This document shows, piece by piece, positions 46,018-56,229 of a stretch of DNA of 64,000 bases. The translations under genes were made by a program, and so were the position numbers. The notes under the pieces are model-generated. The model was not told the origin of the DNA, ran no database searches, and saw nothing but the letters and a program-made list of their open reading frames with translations. The stretch is from an uncultured Cohaesibacter sp. Its GTDB lineage: Bacteria; Pseudomonadota; Alphaproteobacteria; Rhizobiales; Cohaesibacteraceae. Every line of letters begins with the position of its first letter. Position 1 is the stretch's first letter. The DNA is taken from NCBI RefSeq assembly GCF_963682185.1, contig NZ_OY821667.1, positions 4,787,501 through 4,851,500 of the forward strand. Reading direction: 5' to 3'.

Positions 46018-47460
46018 TCATTCATCGCGTTGGCTGTTGGCCAATTCAAACGGAACAAATTGGCGGAAATGCGGGTTGACGATCAGCCGACGATCAACGG
46101 GTGGAGCAGCACGTTGATGGCACTTTTGGCGTTCACAAATCCGGCAGGAAACCCCGATTTCGGTAATTCCAGCATCGCTCTTAAGATTGAGACCATCGGA
46201 ATAGATCACTTCATCCGCATAGGACAGCTCGCAGCCAAGGCCGATCGCATAACGACGCACGGGGGCATGATAACCAGAGCCAAGCTTTGTGATGCTGGTA
46301 GCGACACACAGATAGCGGATTCCATCAGGCATTTCGGCCACTTGCACCAGAATACGTCCCGGAGCCTCAAACGCTTCATGCACATTCCAAAGCGGACAGG
46401 CGCCACCAAAACGGGCAAACTGGAAACGCGTTGCCGAGTGGCGCTTGGTGACATTTCCGGCCCTGTCCACGCGCAGAAAATAGAAGGGAACCCCGCGTGC
46501 TCCGGGCCGCTGCATGGAGGAAAGTCGATGGCATATCTGCTCTTGCGATGCGCCGAAATGGTGGCGCATTCGGTCTATATCATGTCGTGTTTCTCGCGCT
46601 GCCTCAAGAAATCTCTGATAGGGTAGGCAGAGGGCCCCCGCAAAATAGTTCGCCAGCCCTAGGCGAGCAATCGCCTCTGCTGCATCGCTGCGCAGGTTGG
46701 CCTTGCTGACGCGCGCGTCGATTAGATCCTTATATTCCATAATCGCAATTTGGTGCGCCAGCAAGAAGGAAAGAGACGCGGAATCCAGCGAGCCATTGAG
46801 ATTTAGAATGCGATTGTCTTCGTCAAAACGGCGCAAAGTCTGGTCATTTGCGGGGTTTTCAGTCAAGCGCACCCGCACAGCATGGCGCTCTTCCAGATAG
46901 GCCTGAAATTGACTTAACCGGTTGCCTTCCGACATGCCGTGCCGGCGTGCAAGGTCTTCTGCGGCCAGATCCAGTTCATCAATATAGTTGTCGTGATAGT
47001 GGAAATAGTCCCTTACTTCTTCATAGGGCAAAATCGCTCGATCAGCCCCTTCGTATGACTGTGCATTCAGGGCATCATCCATTACCATGAGGCGTTCATT
47101 CGCGCGCCTGTGGGCCTGATGCAGTGTTAAAAAAGCCTGTGTGAGCCAGGGTGCGTTCGATGTCGCCATCTTTAATTCTTGCAGGCCGGGGTTCGTGTCT
47201 CGGAACAGGGGTTCAGCCAAGGCCTCCTTGAGGTCGGCGAGTACACGATTGGTGTCTGCAGAGGCGAAGTCATTGAGGGAAAGATTGAAATTATGGCTGA
47301 GTGAGAGCAGGACAGGCGCCGTGAGAGGCCTTTGGTTATTTTCAATCTGGTTCAGATAAGAGGTTGAAATGCCGATGCGTTCGGCAAAAGTCGCCTGCGT
47401 CAGACCATGGCTTTCGCGTAGGGTTCTCACTTTCGGGCCAACGAATAGTTTTTCAGCCAT
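46018..47460 (-). CDS. XRE regulator with M78/DUF2083-type domains (ScfR/RamB-like)
   Basis: A 480-residue regulator of the family controlling short-chain fatty acid or propionate/acetate metabolism. N-terminal helix-turn-helix (about 8-62: TLRESHGLTQATFAERIGISTSYLNQIENNQRPLT). Central M78-like domain with LGLANYFAGALCLPY (about 270). C-terminal zinc-ribbon-like DUF2083 domain with CRICERQKCHQRA near 440-455. It is autoregulated in all likelihood: five TTTGCAAA-like boxes lie just upstream of its start (47476-47525). Confidence 0.85.
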   Translation of the reverse strand: MAEKLFVGPKVRTLRESHGLTQATFAERIGISTSYLNQIENNQRPLTAPVLLSLSHNFNLSLNDFASADTNRVLADLKEALAEPLFRDTNPGLQELKMATSNAPWLTQAFLTLHQAHRRANERLMVMDDALNAQSYEGADRAILPYEEVRDYFHYHDNYIDELDLAAEDLARRHGMSEGNRLSQFQAYLEERHAVRVRLTENPANDQTLRRFDEDNRILNLNGSLDSASLSFLLAHQIAIMEYKDLIDARVSKANLRSDAAEAIARLGLANYFAGALCLPYQRFLEAARETRHDIDRMRHHFGASQEQICHRLSSMQRPGARGVPFYFLRVDRAGNVTKRHSATRFQFARFGGACPLWNVHEAFEAPGRILVQVAEMPDGIRYLCVATSITKLGSGYHAPVRRYAIGLGCELSYADEVIYSDGLNLKSDAGITEIGVSCRICERQKCHQRAAPPVDRRLIVNPHFRQFVPFELANSQRDE

Positions 47461-47475
47461 GCTACTCTCTTGATG

Positions 47476-47525
47476 TTTGCAAGATTTGCAATTTGCAAAA
47501 AAATATTTGCAAAAACATTCGCAAA
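47476..47525 (-). promoter_or_regulatory. TTTGCAAA operator array
   Basis: TTTGCAA at 47476 and 47485, TTTGCAAA at 47492 and 47506, and TTCGCAAA at 47518 cluster in 50 bases directly before the XRE regulator start codon (47460). Similar TTTGCAAA boxes are known for RamB/PrpR-type regulators of this family. Autoregulation is inferred. Confidence 0.6.
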
Positions 47526-47551
47526 TTTACTCAATAAAATCAAGCTCTTCA

Positions 47552-47580
47552 TTGACAAACTTGCGTATCTCCATTCAAAT
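47552..47580 (+). promoter_or_regulatory. Possible promoter of LuxR-type gene
   Basis: TTGACA (47552-47557) and TCAAAT (47575-47580) are 17 bases apart, predicting a start near 47588 and a ~290-base leader before the gene at 47881. The proximity to the TTTGCAAA boxes may make it responsive to the XRE protein. The leader itself shows no hairpin I can define. Confidence 0.4.
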
Positions 47581-47880
47581 GCCGCCCAGTCACTGGCCTT
47601 TCGGCTAGGAGTCGGAGGAAAATCTAAATAAAATCAATCCCTTTTGGTCTGGAGTAAAAGGGTGGCGAAAAAGAATTCCGGTGACTAAGGCGTCTTTTTC
47701 GGTGTAAAGTTGTCATAATTAGGCAATATTACTCATTCTTGGGGGCAAGATGTGTTTCGGCAGGGAGGCCACATCATCTCGGCTCAGCCCTTGGGTAGAT
47801 TTCCTCAGAATTCATTGGCGATAGGGCCAGTGTCGGCAAAGCGATTCAATTCTCAAGGACCGACACAAGGGGGAGAGATT

Positions 47881-48573
47881 ATGCTGCTGCTCGACGATAT
47901 TGGAGGCGAGGTACGTCGCGGATTGGGACATTCAGCCGAACAGGGCTCTGTCACATACCGCACCGTCGTCTTAGCCGAACCGCATCCTATCTTTACAGAA
48001 TGCCTACTGAATATGCTGGGCATCAAACGTGAATATACTCCAGTGCTGGATTGTGCGGGGCTTGAACAGCTTCTCAGTGCAGCACCGGATAGAGAAGACA
48101 CACTGCTGGTGCTCAATCTTGATGCCACAAGCAGTCGCGGGTCCGCCGCTTTGAATGATGTCCGCAAAGCTTACAAGCATGCGCGCCTCGTTCTGATTTG
48201 CGATCATACAGACGATGGTCTGGCCCATTATGCCCTCGGCAATGGCGCGGACTGGGTGATCTACAAGACCGCTTCCGTTTCGGAGCTCCGTTCCATTTCC
48301 AAGCGTATCAAGTCCGGCATTTCGGATGAATATATCGTTGCAGAAAGTGAAGAAGTGCTTGAGCGCTCCGGTCTTTATTCCAAACTTGCCAATCTCACAC
48401 CCAAACAGATGACAATTCTGCGCTATCTGCGTGATGGCTTGCTGAACAAGCAGATTGCCTATGAATTGGGGCTGACAGAAGCAACCGTCAAGCATCATAT
48501 TTCCTTGATCCTCAAAAAGCTCAACTGTTATCGTCGGACGCAAGCCGTCGCGATTGCTAACCGCATGATGTAA
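47881..48573 (+). CDS. LuxR-type regulator with degenerate receiver
   Basis: A 230-residue DNA-binding protein; the ATG at 47881 follows AAGGGGGAGA. Residues about 27-145 resemble a response regulator receiver but lack its chemistry. The acidic pair is AEPH and the phospho-acceptor position appears to be Asn79 (LVLNLDATSSRG); a lysine remains in VIYKTASVSEL. The C-terminal LuxR helix-turn-helix (about 165-225) has LTPKQMTILRYLRDGLLNKQIAYELGLTEATVKHH-type motifs. The upstream in-frame ATG at 47752 adds a non-conserved leader. It probably acts without phosphorylation. Confidence 0.85.
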   Translation: MLLLDDIGGEVRRGLGHSAEQGSVTYRTVVLAEPHPIFTECLLNMLGIKREYTPVLDCAGLEQLLSAAPDREDTLLVLNLDATSSRGSAALNDVRKAYKHARLVLICDHTDDGLAHYALGNGADWVIYKTASVSELRSISKRIKSGISDEYIVAESEEVLERSGLYSKLANLTPKQMTILRYLRDGLLNKQIAYELGLTEATVKHHISLILKKLNCYRRTQAVAIANRMM

Positions 48574-48642
48574 AGACGTCAGTGAAATATGTATCTTCTC
48601 AGTTTAAATGATGTAGATATTTGAATATATCAGTTTGTTTCC

Positions 48643-48677
48643 AAAAACGGGGCGTGCTTTGTACACCCCGTTTTTTT
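48643..48677 (+). terminator. Intrinsic terminator after LuxR-type gene
   Basis: AAAAACGGGG (48643-48652) pairs with CCCCGTTTTT (48666-48675), followed by two more Ts. It ends the regulator transcript before the chemoreceptor gene. Confidence 0.8.
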
Positions 48678-48838
48678 GATTTTGGGTATTTTGAACGTAT
48701 TTGATAAAAAATTGAACAGTTGCCCAAAGTTCGTTCAGTATTAGTGAGAGATCTGACAGGGGTGCGAGGATAAATTTACGATTCAGAAACGTGGAAAAGT
48801 CAAATTATGATCTAAATGCCTAAGCAGTGGGGATCAGC

Positions 48839-50983
48839 ATGAAGCTTCTTCCAAAACGACTATCGTTAAAAATACCTATAATCTTGTTTTCTTCAATAAC
48901 AGTCACTGTTGCTGTTCTGGTTATGCTTGCGATGTGGAAGGGGGAATCCACTTCTGTTAGCCTAACCGAAACGGCACTCATGAATGCGGCCAAGGGCCGC
49001 GCGAGCACTGTTACTGTCTATATGTCGCAGCTGGAAAACAAGCTCAAGGACATGGCGTCGCACACGACGACGGCCGATGCCGCAACGGAATTGAATGGCG
49101 GCTGGGGTGTTCTAAAAGAAAACGCCTCTAAGACTTTGCGACAGATCTATATCGACAACAACCCCAACAGCGCTGATGAGCGCTACAAGCTCGCCGCAGG
49201 GGAAGATGGGTCGATCTATTATAACAAAATCCATGGCAAACATCAGGAGCGAGTTAGTGCGCTTCTTGCTGGAGATCTGTTTCGTGACATGATCCTCGTG
49301 AATAAGGAGGGGAATGTCTATTACAGTTACCGTAAGGGCAAAGAGTTCGGGCGCAATGTGAGCGAGGCCGGTGTCATGCCTGCTATTTTGGAAAAGCAGA
49401 TTGCTCCGATCATCAAACTTGCCAATGACGATCCGAAAGCCACCTATGGCGGTGATAGCTTCACAGGCTTTATTGAATCTGACGGACGTGTCACGGCCTA
49501 TATGGTTGCCCCAGTTCTCAAATGGGGCAAAATCCTGGGCGCCGTCGCCTTCGAAGTGAATACGAGTACGCTGGCCAGTATAATGTCCGATCCGTCGGGA
49601 CTGGGACGTACCGGGTCGATCGCCCTCGTTTCTTCCAACCTGCAGGCTATCAGTCTTAGCCAAAATACAGTTTCAGATCTGCCCGCATCGCTTTCCGCGA
49701 TCGCTTCAAAGGCACTTGATGGCTCGGTTTCGTCCGGAGATGTGGTGTTGGATGGTGAGGAAGATCGCGCGATTGCCGTACCGATGACCGTTCTTGGCAC
49801 CAAGTGGGTCGTGATTGCCAAACAGAACTATCAAGAGCTGTTGGCTCCATCGCGTGATCAAGCCAATACGATGCTTCTGGCAGGTCTTGTGCTGCTGCTG
49901 CTCATGGGCGGCGCAGGGATGCTCTTTGTCCGCTCTTCCATGGCTCCGCTTCAGAAACTGAATGGGAGTGTTATGGAAATTGCCAAAGGCAATTATGATG
50001 TGGATCTGCCCAACGCCAACCATGGCGATGAGATTAGCGAGCTTACTCATTCTGTTGAGATCTTGCGTGATAGCGCGCTTGAGCGGCGCCAATTACAGCA
50101 GCAGAGCGAGAAGGAACAAGGGGCACGTACCAAGCGTCAACGGGCTATTGAAGACCTGATCGATGCCTTCAGGGCATCCTCTTCTCAAATGCTGAATGAA
50201 GTGTCCGCCAATATGGACAGTATGCACCAAACGGCAGAAGTTCTGGCGGAAATCGCAGACCAGACGGCGGTTAAGGCAAACAGCTCTGCGTCGGCTTCCG
50301 AAGTGGCGTCAGGCAATGTGCAGACGGTCGCGTCTGCCGCCGAAGAGCTTTCGGCTTCCATTGAAGAGATCAAGCGACAAGTGACAGAGACCTCAAGTGT
50401 GGTCAATAAGGCAACAGATGCCACCCGCCACACGACCGAAACAGTCTCTGGACTGTCTCATGCGGCTCAGAAGATTGGCGACGTGGTTTCTCTCATTCAG
50501 GCAATTGCTGAACAGACGAATCTCCTGGCCCTCAATGCAACCATTGAGGCGGCGCGTGCCGGTGAGCACGGGCGTGGATTCGCGGTGGTTGCAGCCGAGG
50601 TCAAGGAGCTCGCAAACCAGACCTCCAAAGCGACAGAGGATATTGGTAGCCAGATTCAGGGCATTCAAGCGTCCACGCAAGAGGCGGTGCAGGCGATTCA
50701 AAGCATCGCAGAGACGATGGAACAGGTGAATCAATATACTGCAAGCATCTCTCAGGCCGTGGAAGAGCAGGGCAGCGCGACCTATGAAATCAGTGAAAAT
50801 GTTGCGCAGGCGGCGAGTGGAACTCAACAAGTTGCTGGCAACATGTCTGATTTGTCTCTGTCAATTTCAGAGACGACACAGTCAGTCGGGCAAGTCGAAG
50901 TGAGTGCTCAGTCCGTGGCTGATCAGACTGATCAACTTAGAGACGAAGTCGACCGCTTCCTGAAAAGTGTCGCCGAAGCATGA
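48839..50983 (+). CDS. Methyl-accepting chemotaxis protein, copy 1
   Basis: A 714-residue transmembrane chemoreceptor. Membrane helices about 15-35 and 345-366 flank a large periplasmic Cache-like sensor (about 40-340). A HAMP segment (about 366-420) and the signalling domain (about 430-710) follow, with the tip [32 protein letters not shown]. There is no C-terminal CheR pentapeptide. GTG 48827 is in frame upstream, but ATG 48839 has a ribosome site. The next gene is a paralogue of equal length. Confidence 0.93.
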   Translation: MKLLPKRLSLKIPIILFSSITVTVAVLVMLAMWKGESTSVSLTETALMNAAKGRASTVTVYMSQLENKLKDMASHTTTADAATELNGGWGVLKENASKTLRQIYIDNNPNSADERYKLAAGEDGSIYYNKIHGKHQERVSALLAGDLFRDMILVNKEGNVYYSYRKGKEFGRNVSEAGVMPAILEKQIAPIIKLANDDPKATYGGDSFTGFIESDGRVTAYMVAPVLKWGKILGAVAFEVNTSTLASIMSDPSGLGRTGSIALVSSNLQAISLSQNTVSDLPASLSAIASKALDGSVSSGDVVLDGEEDRAIAVPMTVLGTKWVVIAKQNYQELLAPSRDQANTMLLAGLVLLLLMGGAGMLFVRSSMAPLQKLNGSVMEIAKGNYDVDLPNANHGDEISELTHSVEILRDSALERRQLQQQSEKEQGARTKRQRAIEDLIDAFRASSSQMLNEVSANMDSMHQTAEVLAEIADQTAVKANSSASASEVASGNVQTVASAAEELSASIEEIKRQVTETSSVVNKATDATRHTTETVSGLSHAAQKIGDVVSLIQAIAEQTNLLALNATIEAARAGEHGRGFAVVAAEVKELANQTSKATEDIGSQIQGIQASTQEAVQAIQSIAETMEQVNQYTASISQAVEEQGSATYEISENVAQAASGTQQVAGNMSDLSLSISETTQSVGQVEVSAQSVADQTDQLRDEVDRFLKSVAEA

Positions 50984-51036
50984 GTCGCCAAATTACAGCC
51001 AGATAAACGCGAGATTGTATAAATCTGAAACTACAG

Positions 51037-51065
51037 AAAACGGGGCTTGAACGAGCCCCGTTTTT
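51037..51065 (+). terminator. Intrinsic terminator after chemoreceptor 1
   Basis: AAAACGGGGCT (51037-51047) pairs with AGCCCCGTTTT (51054-51064) around TGAACG, followed by T-rich sequence. The two receptor genes are therefore separate transcripts. Confidence 0.88.
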
Positions 51066-51277
51066 CTTTTTGTTTCATTGAGGTTTATCGGTTACCCAAT
51101 TTATGCTTTGGAATAAACAAAATCTGCGATTTTTATCAACCTAATGAAATTTTGTTTTATTTTTGAGTGTATACAAAAGTTTTCCCGCAAAGATTGTCTA
51201 AATTTCCCTGAGTTTACCAATAAATAAGTTTGATGCCCAAAACTTGTCGTAAATATTTCGGAGGTTTAAGGGATAAC

Positions 51278-53422
51278 ATGCAGATACTGCCCAAGCGTCT
51301 CGCAACCAAAATTCCCGCAATCATGGTTGTTTCGGTAACGATCCTCGTTGCCTTGTTCGTCTTTGTTGCTTCTTGGATGGGAGGGGAAACCTCCAAGAAA
51401 CTTACGGAAAATGCACTCCTTAACGCTGCGCGAGGCAAGACCAGCACAGTAGAAGTCTATTTTCAGCAAATACAGGAGAAGATGGCTTCCCTGTTGACGC
51501 ATACCACGACACAAAATGCCGCCACAGAAATGCAAAGTGGTTGGAAAACGCTAGGCGACACTGCGTCTGCAGAAATGCGCAAGGTCTTTATTCAAGACAA
51601 TCCCAATGCTGCCGGGGAGCGATACAAATACATTCCCAATGAGGAAAACTTCAATCGCTACCTCTCTGCCCACGCAAAATATCAAAAAGACGTCGGGCAA
51701 CTGCTTGAGGGCGATATCTTCAAGGATATGATGATCTTCGATAAATTTGGAGATCTCTACTATTCTTATCAAAAGACTGATGAGTTTGGCAAAAACATCA
51801 AGGCAAATGGAGCTTTCCAGCCCAAGCTTGCTGCAGCTGTTAATCCGATCCTCAAATCTGCAATGGAAGATCCCAAAAAGGAAATCAAGGGTTTCAATTT
51901 TACCGGCTTCATTCTGAATAATGGAGAAATCACCGGTTATTTGGTGGGGCCTGCATCAAAGTGGGGGCTTACCCTTGGTGCAATCGCTCTGGAAATTGAT
52001 ACCAGTCGCTTTTCTGCCATTCTTAGCGACCGGAGCGGCTTGGGTGAGACTGGCGGTGTAGAACTCGTATCGTCCGAGATGGAGCAGGTGGACTTTGCTA
52101 ATCATACCACCAGTCAGCTCTCAGGTACCCAGAGTGCATTGGTTGCGAAAACGGTGGCCGGCGAAGTGGCTACGGGCGATGTTGATGTGGATGGCAAGAA
52201 GACCCTGGCCATCTCCGTTCCGGTTGATGTTTTTGGCAAGCACTGGGCTGTATATACCCACCAGAGCTATGATGAGCTCCTGGAGCCATCCAGTACCCTT
52301 ACCAATAGTCTGCTTATTCTTGGTATTGTCAGTCTTTTGCTGATGGCAGGGCTTGTTGTCTGGTTTATCCGTCGTTCCTTGGCTCCGCTTCAGCAGCTCA
52401 ATCAGGGTGTGATGGAGATTGCCAACCAGAATCTGGACGTCAAATTGCCAAGCGCAGAGCGCAAGGATGAAATCGGCGAATTGACCCGGTCAGTTGAAGT
52501 GTTGCGCAGCAACGCTCTTGAAAGACGCCAGTTGCAGGAACAGTCCCATCAGGAACAGATCGCGCGTGAAAATCGTCAAAAAGCGATTGAATCAATGATC
52601 GATGGTTTCAGAAGCTCCTCTTCGGATTTGCTGAACACTGTGTCCGGTAACATGGAAAACATGCAGCGGGCAGCGAAAATCTTGTCCGATGTGGCCGATC
52701 AGACCGCAGACAAGGCCAATAGCTCTGCGTCTGCATCTGAAGTTGCTTCCGGTAATGTGCAGACCGTTGCGTCTGCCGCTGAAGAGCTTTCTGCTTCGAT
52801 CGAGGAAATCAAACGTCAGGTGGATGAAACCTCTCAGGTGGTTCACAAGGCGACTGCTGCCACTCGTGAGACGACTGAGACTGTGTCTGGTCTTTCCCAT
52901 TCAGCTCAGAAGATCGGGGACGTTGTCTCCCTTATTCAGGCAATTGCAGAACAGACCAACCTTCTGGCTCTCAATGCCACCATCGAAGCTGCGCGTGCTG
53001 GTGAACATGGCAAGGGCTTCGCTGTTGTGGCGGCCGAGGTCAAGGAACTGGCAAACCAGACTTCCAAGGCGACCGAGGAAATCTCTTCACAGATCCAGGG
53101 CATTCAGGCTGCAACGGATCAGGCTGTGTCTGCTATTCAGGGCATTGCCGACACCATGGAAAAGGTCAACGAATATACGTCGACCATCTCTCTGGCTGTC
53201 GACGAGCAGGGCAGCGCGACCTATGAGATCAGTCGCAACGTGGCGCAGGCTGCGAGCGGAACCCAGCAGGTAGCTGGCAATATGTCAGACCTGTCGGTTT
53301 CCATTACCCAGACCACGCAATCGGTCGATGAAGTTGAGAAGAGTTCCTCCGACGTTGCTCAACGCACCGACCAGCTTCGCAACGAAGTTGATACATTCTT
53401 GAAGAATGTTGCAAGCGCTTGA
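51278..53422 (+). CDS. Methyl-accepting chemotaxis protein, copy 2
   Basis: A 714-residue receptor with the same layout as its upstream neighbour: membrane helices about 14-36 and 345-366, a Cache-like sensor, HAMP and signalling domain. The signalling domain is almost identical in long blocks to copy 1, while the sensor domains differ more, so the two likely sense different ligands. ATG 51278 follows GGAGG (51259-51263); the ATG at 51230 is less likely. The tip [18 protein letters not shown] is present. A GC-rich terminator follows. Confidence 0.93.
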   Translation: MQILPKRLATKIPAIMVVSVTILVALFVFVASWMGGETSKKLTENALLNAARGKTSTVEVYFQQIQEKMASLLTHTTTQNAATEMQSGWKTLGDTASAEMRKVFIQDNPNAAGERYKYIPNEENFNRYLSAHAKYQKDVGQLLEGDIFKDMMIFDKFGDLYYSYQKTDEFGKNIKANGAFQPKLAAAVNPILKSAMEDPKKEIKGFNFTGFILNNGEITGYLVGPASKWGLTLGAIALEIDTSRFSAILSDRSGLGETGGVELVSSEMEQVDFANHTTSQLSGTQSALVAKTVAGEVATGDVDVDGKKTLAISVPVDVFGKHWAVYTHQSYDELLEPSSTLTNSLLILGIVSLLLMAGLVVWFIRRSLAPLQQLNQGVMEIANQNLDVKLPSAERKDEIGELTRSVEVLRSNALERRQLQEQSHQEQIARENRQKAIESMIDGFRSSSSDLLNTVSGNMENMQRAAKILSDVADQTADKANSSASASEVASGNVQTVASAAEELSASIEEIKRQVDETSQVVHKATAATRETTETVSGLSHSAQKIGDVVSLIQAIAEQTNLLALNATIEAARAGEHGKGFAVVAAEVKELANQTSKATEEISSQIQGIQAATDQAVSAIQGIADTMEKVNEYTSTISLAVDEQGSATYEISRNVAQAASGTQQVAGNMSDLSVSITQTTQSVDEVEKSSSDVAQRTDQLRNEVDTFLKNVASA

Positions 53423-53450
53423 TTGCACCCATAAAGGCTAAGAGAAACAG

Positions 53451-53477
53451 CAGGGCCCCAGTCGGGCCCTGTTCTTT
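53451..53477 (+). terminator. Intrinsic terminator after chemoreceptor 2
   Basis: CAGGGCCC (53451-53458) pairs with GGGCCCTG (53464-53471) around CAGTC, then TTCTTT. Confidence 0.8.
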
Positions 53478-53533
53478 GTGGGGCTGAATTCGTTGTTTTC
53501 TTTGGGCATAAGGAGAACTGGTCTATTCCGCTC

Positions 53534-53562
53534 TTGTCGTGGCTGGAGAAATGAGCTAAACC
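53534..53562 (+). promoter_or_regulatory. trp promoter giving a leaderless trpL
   Basis: TTGTCG (53534-53539) and TAAACC (53557-53562) with a 17-base spacer predict transcription beginning at A53569, which is the first base of the leader-peptide ATG. A leaderless trpL is also the arrangement reported in Sinorhizobium meliloti. Confidence 0.6.
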
Positions 53563-53568
53563 GAAACC

Positions 53569-53619
53569 ATGTTGATATTTGCTGCACATAATTCTGGTTG
53601 GTGGTGGCAGACGCGATAA
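53569..53619 (+). CDS. trpL: trp leader peptide TrpL
   Basis: A 16-residue peptide, MLIFAAHNSGWWWQTR, with three consecutive Trp codons (53599-53607). Ribosome stalling at them when tryptophan is short would favour the antiterminator downstream. In S. meliloti the homologous leader RNA (rnTrpL) and peptide also act in trans; that is possible here but not shown by the sequence. Confidence 0.85.
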   Translation: MLIFAAHNSGWWWQTR

Positions 53620-53686
53620 CGGCGGCTGACCCCAGAACTATGTGTATCAAAATTGGGAACAAGCCGTCGGTTTTCCGGCGGCTTTT
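53592..53686 (+). promoter_or_regulatory. trp transcription attenuator
   Basis: TTCTGG (53592-53597) pairs with CCAGAA (53632-53637) as the 1:2 helix. CGGCGGCT (53620-53627) can pair with AGCCGTCG (53662-53669) as the antiterminator. GCCGTCGG (53663-53670) pairs with CCGGCGGC (53675-53682) before TTTT as the terminator. The mutually exclusive pairing is the classical Trp attenuation layout. Confidence 0.8.
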
Positions 53687-53793
53687 GTGTATCCGATTAG
53701 CTTTGCACAGGACCCGCCCGAAAGAAGGCGGGATGAGCAACCAACAGGTCGCGGCTTTGGCCATAAGCAAGAGCCCTGACAGTGAGGAACAAG

Positions 53794-55995
53794 ATGAGCA
53801 AAGAGACCTTATACCCTGGCAATGCCGATATCGATTTCATACCCGATGAAGATTATATAACAGAAGGTGGCATCGAGATTATCCGACAAGCTGGTCAGGA
53901 TGATTTTGCAACGGCCATGAGCGCCTGCCTTGAACAACTGGATAGCCAGCGCGGCGCGGTGCTTTCATCAAACTATGAATATCCCGGGCGTTACACCCGT
54001 TGGGAGCTTGGTTTCGTCAATCCTCCGCTTGTCGTCACTGCGCGTGGCAGGACCATGGCCATTGAGGCACTGAATGATCGTGGCGTGGTGCTTATTCCTG
54101 CCATTCACAAGCGGCTCAAGGACCTCTTCATTCTCAAGAGCTACGAGGCCGATGACACGAGCATTCGTCTTGAAGTGAAGGAACCTGAAGGGGCTTTTAC
54201 TGAAGAAGAACGCAGCCGTGTGCCAAGTGTTTTCTCTGTTGTGCGCGAGATCGTTGGCCTTTTCAAATCCGGACAAGACAGCACATTGGGGTTGTACGGA
54301 GCCTTCGGCTATGATCTTGCCTTCCAGTTCGATGCGATTGATCTCAAGCTTGAGCGCCCGGATGATCAACGCGACATGGTGCTCTATCTGCCTGACGAAA
54401 TTGTCGTCAACGACCTCTATGCGCAGGAAACCACCCGCTATCGTTATGACTTCGCCTATGAAGGCAACACAACCGAGGGTATGGAGCGTGTTCCCAATAT
54501 CGAGCCCTTCAAGTCATCGGATGTAACGCCGCCAGCGGGTGACCACAAGAAGGGTGAATATGCCGGTATCGTGCGGCAGGCTGTCGACTATTTCAAACGC
54601 GGTGATCTGTTCGAGTGTGTGCCCGGCCAGACATTTTACGAGACGGTTAAAAGCAAGCCGTCAGCCATCTCCAAGCGCTTGCAACAGGTCAACCCATCGC
54701 CTTATGGCTTCTTCATCAACCTTGGCCAGCAGGAATATCTGATCGGCGCCAGCCCGGAAATGTTCGTCAAGGTCAGCAATGGCGACCTAGTCGAAACCTG
54801 CCCGATTTCTGGCACTATCAAGCGTGGCGCCGACCCGATTGAAGATAGCGCCCAGATCCTCAAGCTGCTCAATTCCAAGAAAGACGAGAGCGAGCTGACC
54901 ATGTGCTCCGACGTGGACCGCAACGACAAGAGCCGCGTTTGTATTCCTGGTTCTGTCCGCGTCAAGGGGCGCCGACAGATTGAGTTATATTCACGTCTGA
55001 TCCACACGGTGGACCATATCGAAGGGCGCCTGAGGGAAGGGCTCGACGCTATGGACGCCTTCCTCTCTCATGCATGGGCTGTAACCGTAACCGGTGCCCC
55101 CAAGCTATGGGCCATGGAATTCATCGAGAAGCACGAGAAATCTCCGCGTGCATGGTATGGCGGCGCGATTGGTGCTATCGGCTTTGATGGCAATATGAAC
55201 ACCGGTCTGACCCTGCGGACCATTCGCATCAAGAATGGCATTGCTGAAGTGCGGGCAGGGGCAACACTGCTGTTTGATTCCGACCCGGAAGCAGAAGAAG
55301 CCGAAACCGAATTGAAAGCCTCCGCTCTGCGCGCAGCGGTGCGTGAAGCGGCCAATCCGGAAATTCTGGCGGAAAGCTCCGAGGTCAAAAAGCCGGGCGA
55401 GGGACTCAAGATCCTTCTGGTCGACCATCAGGACAGCTTTGTTCATACCCTTGCGAACTATTTCCGCCAGACCGGCGCAGAAGTGCTCACAGTGCGGACG
55501 CCCGTCGCTGATGAAATCTTCGACAGGGTCAACCCTGATCTCATGGTCATGTCTCCGGGGCCGGGCTCGCCTGAGCATTTCAACACCAAGGCAACCATCG
55601 CCAAAGCACGCGAGCGTGGTATAGCCATCTTTGGTGTTTGTTTGGGGCTGCAGGCGCTCGCAGAGGCCTTTGGCGGCTCCCTGAGACAGTTGGGCGTGCC
55701 CATGCATGGCAAACCGTCTCGCATTCGCCTGCAGGAGGGGCGCCTCTTCAAGGGCCTGCCAAAACAGGTGGTGGTCGGGCGTTATCATTCGCTCTTTGCC
55801 GATCCTGTTACGCTGCCAAAAGACTTTGAAATTACGGCCGATACAGATGATGGCGTGATCATGGCAATCGAGCATACGTCCGAGCCAATTAGTGCCGTTC
55901 AGTTCCATCCAGAGTCTATCATGACATTGGGCGGAAAAGCCGGGATGACAATCATCGAGAATGTCATCGCAAGCGTTAAGGCCAAACAGAAATAG
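53794..55995 (+). CDS. trpE: Fused anthranilate synthase TrpE(G)
   Basis: A 733-residue fusion of the chorismate-binding component (about 1-520) and the glutamine amidotransferase (about 535-733) catalysing the first step of tryptophan synthesis. Component I has [29 protein letters not shown], and [13 protein letters not shown]. Component II has the catalytic cysteine in [15 protein letters not shown] and the His-Glu pair in FHPES. The fused form is characteristic of Rhizobiales. ATG 53794 follows GAGGAAC; the GTG at 53782 is less likely. It is controlled by the trpL attenuator. Confidence 0.95.
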   Translation: MSKETLYPGNADIDFIPDEDYITEGGIEIIRQAGQDDFATAMSACLEQLDSQRGAVLSSNYEYPGRYTRWELGFVNPPLVVTARGRTMAIEALNDRGVVLIPAIHKRLKDLFILKSYEADDTSIRLEVKEPEGAFTEEERSRVPSVFSVVREIVGLFKSGQDSTLGLYGAFGYDLAFQFDAIDLKLERPDDQRDMVLYLPDEIVVNDLYAQETTRYRYDFAYEGNTTEGMERVPNIEPFKSSDVTPPAGDHKKGEYAGIVRQAVDYFKRGDLFECVPGQTFYETVKSKPSAISKRLQQVNPSPYGFFINLGQQEYLIGASPEMFVKVSNGDLVETCPISGTIKRGADPIEDSAQILKLLNSKKDESELTMCSDVDRNDKSRVCIPGSVRVKGRRQIELYSRLIHTVDHIEGRLREGLDAMDAFLSHAWAVTVTGAPKLWAMEFIEKHEKSPRAWYGGAIGAIGFDGNMNTGLTLRTIRIKNGIAEVRAGATLLFDSDPEAEEAETELKASALRAAVREAANPEILAESSEVKKPGEGLKILLVDHQDSFVHTLANYFRQTGAEVLTVRTPVADEIFDRVNPDLMVMSPGPGSPEHFNTKATIAKARERGIAIFGVCLGLQALAEAFGGSLRQLGVPMHGKPSRIRLQEGRLFKGLPKQVVVGRYHSLFADPVTLPKDFEITADTDDGVIMAIEHTSEPISAVQFHPESIMTLGGKAGMTIIENVIASVKAKQK

Positions 55996-56229
55996 ATCTT
56001 GAATGGTCTGGCAAGGGGTGGGAGGTCTCTCACCCCTTTGATATGTCCCCTTCCCAAAACTCCACGTCCAGCACTCTTGCCAGCGCCCCAGACAAGAGAT
56101 GAGACAGAAATTTGTGACTGCTGCAGTTTTCGAAAATCTTGTTATACTGTTTCCCTACTGACTATTTTGATGGCAGCATCACATAGGGCTCCAATGGCCC
56201 AGAACCCTTGCACAAATCGGAGCGAGATC

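Noticed and set aside
55999-56229. N-terminal extension of the amidase
   Set aside because: The 77 added residues are Cys- and Arg-rich and unlike the family; ATG 56230 has a better ribosome site and the usual amidase start.
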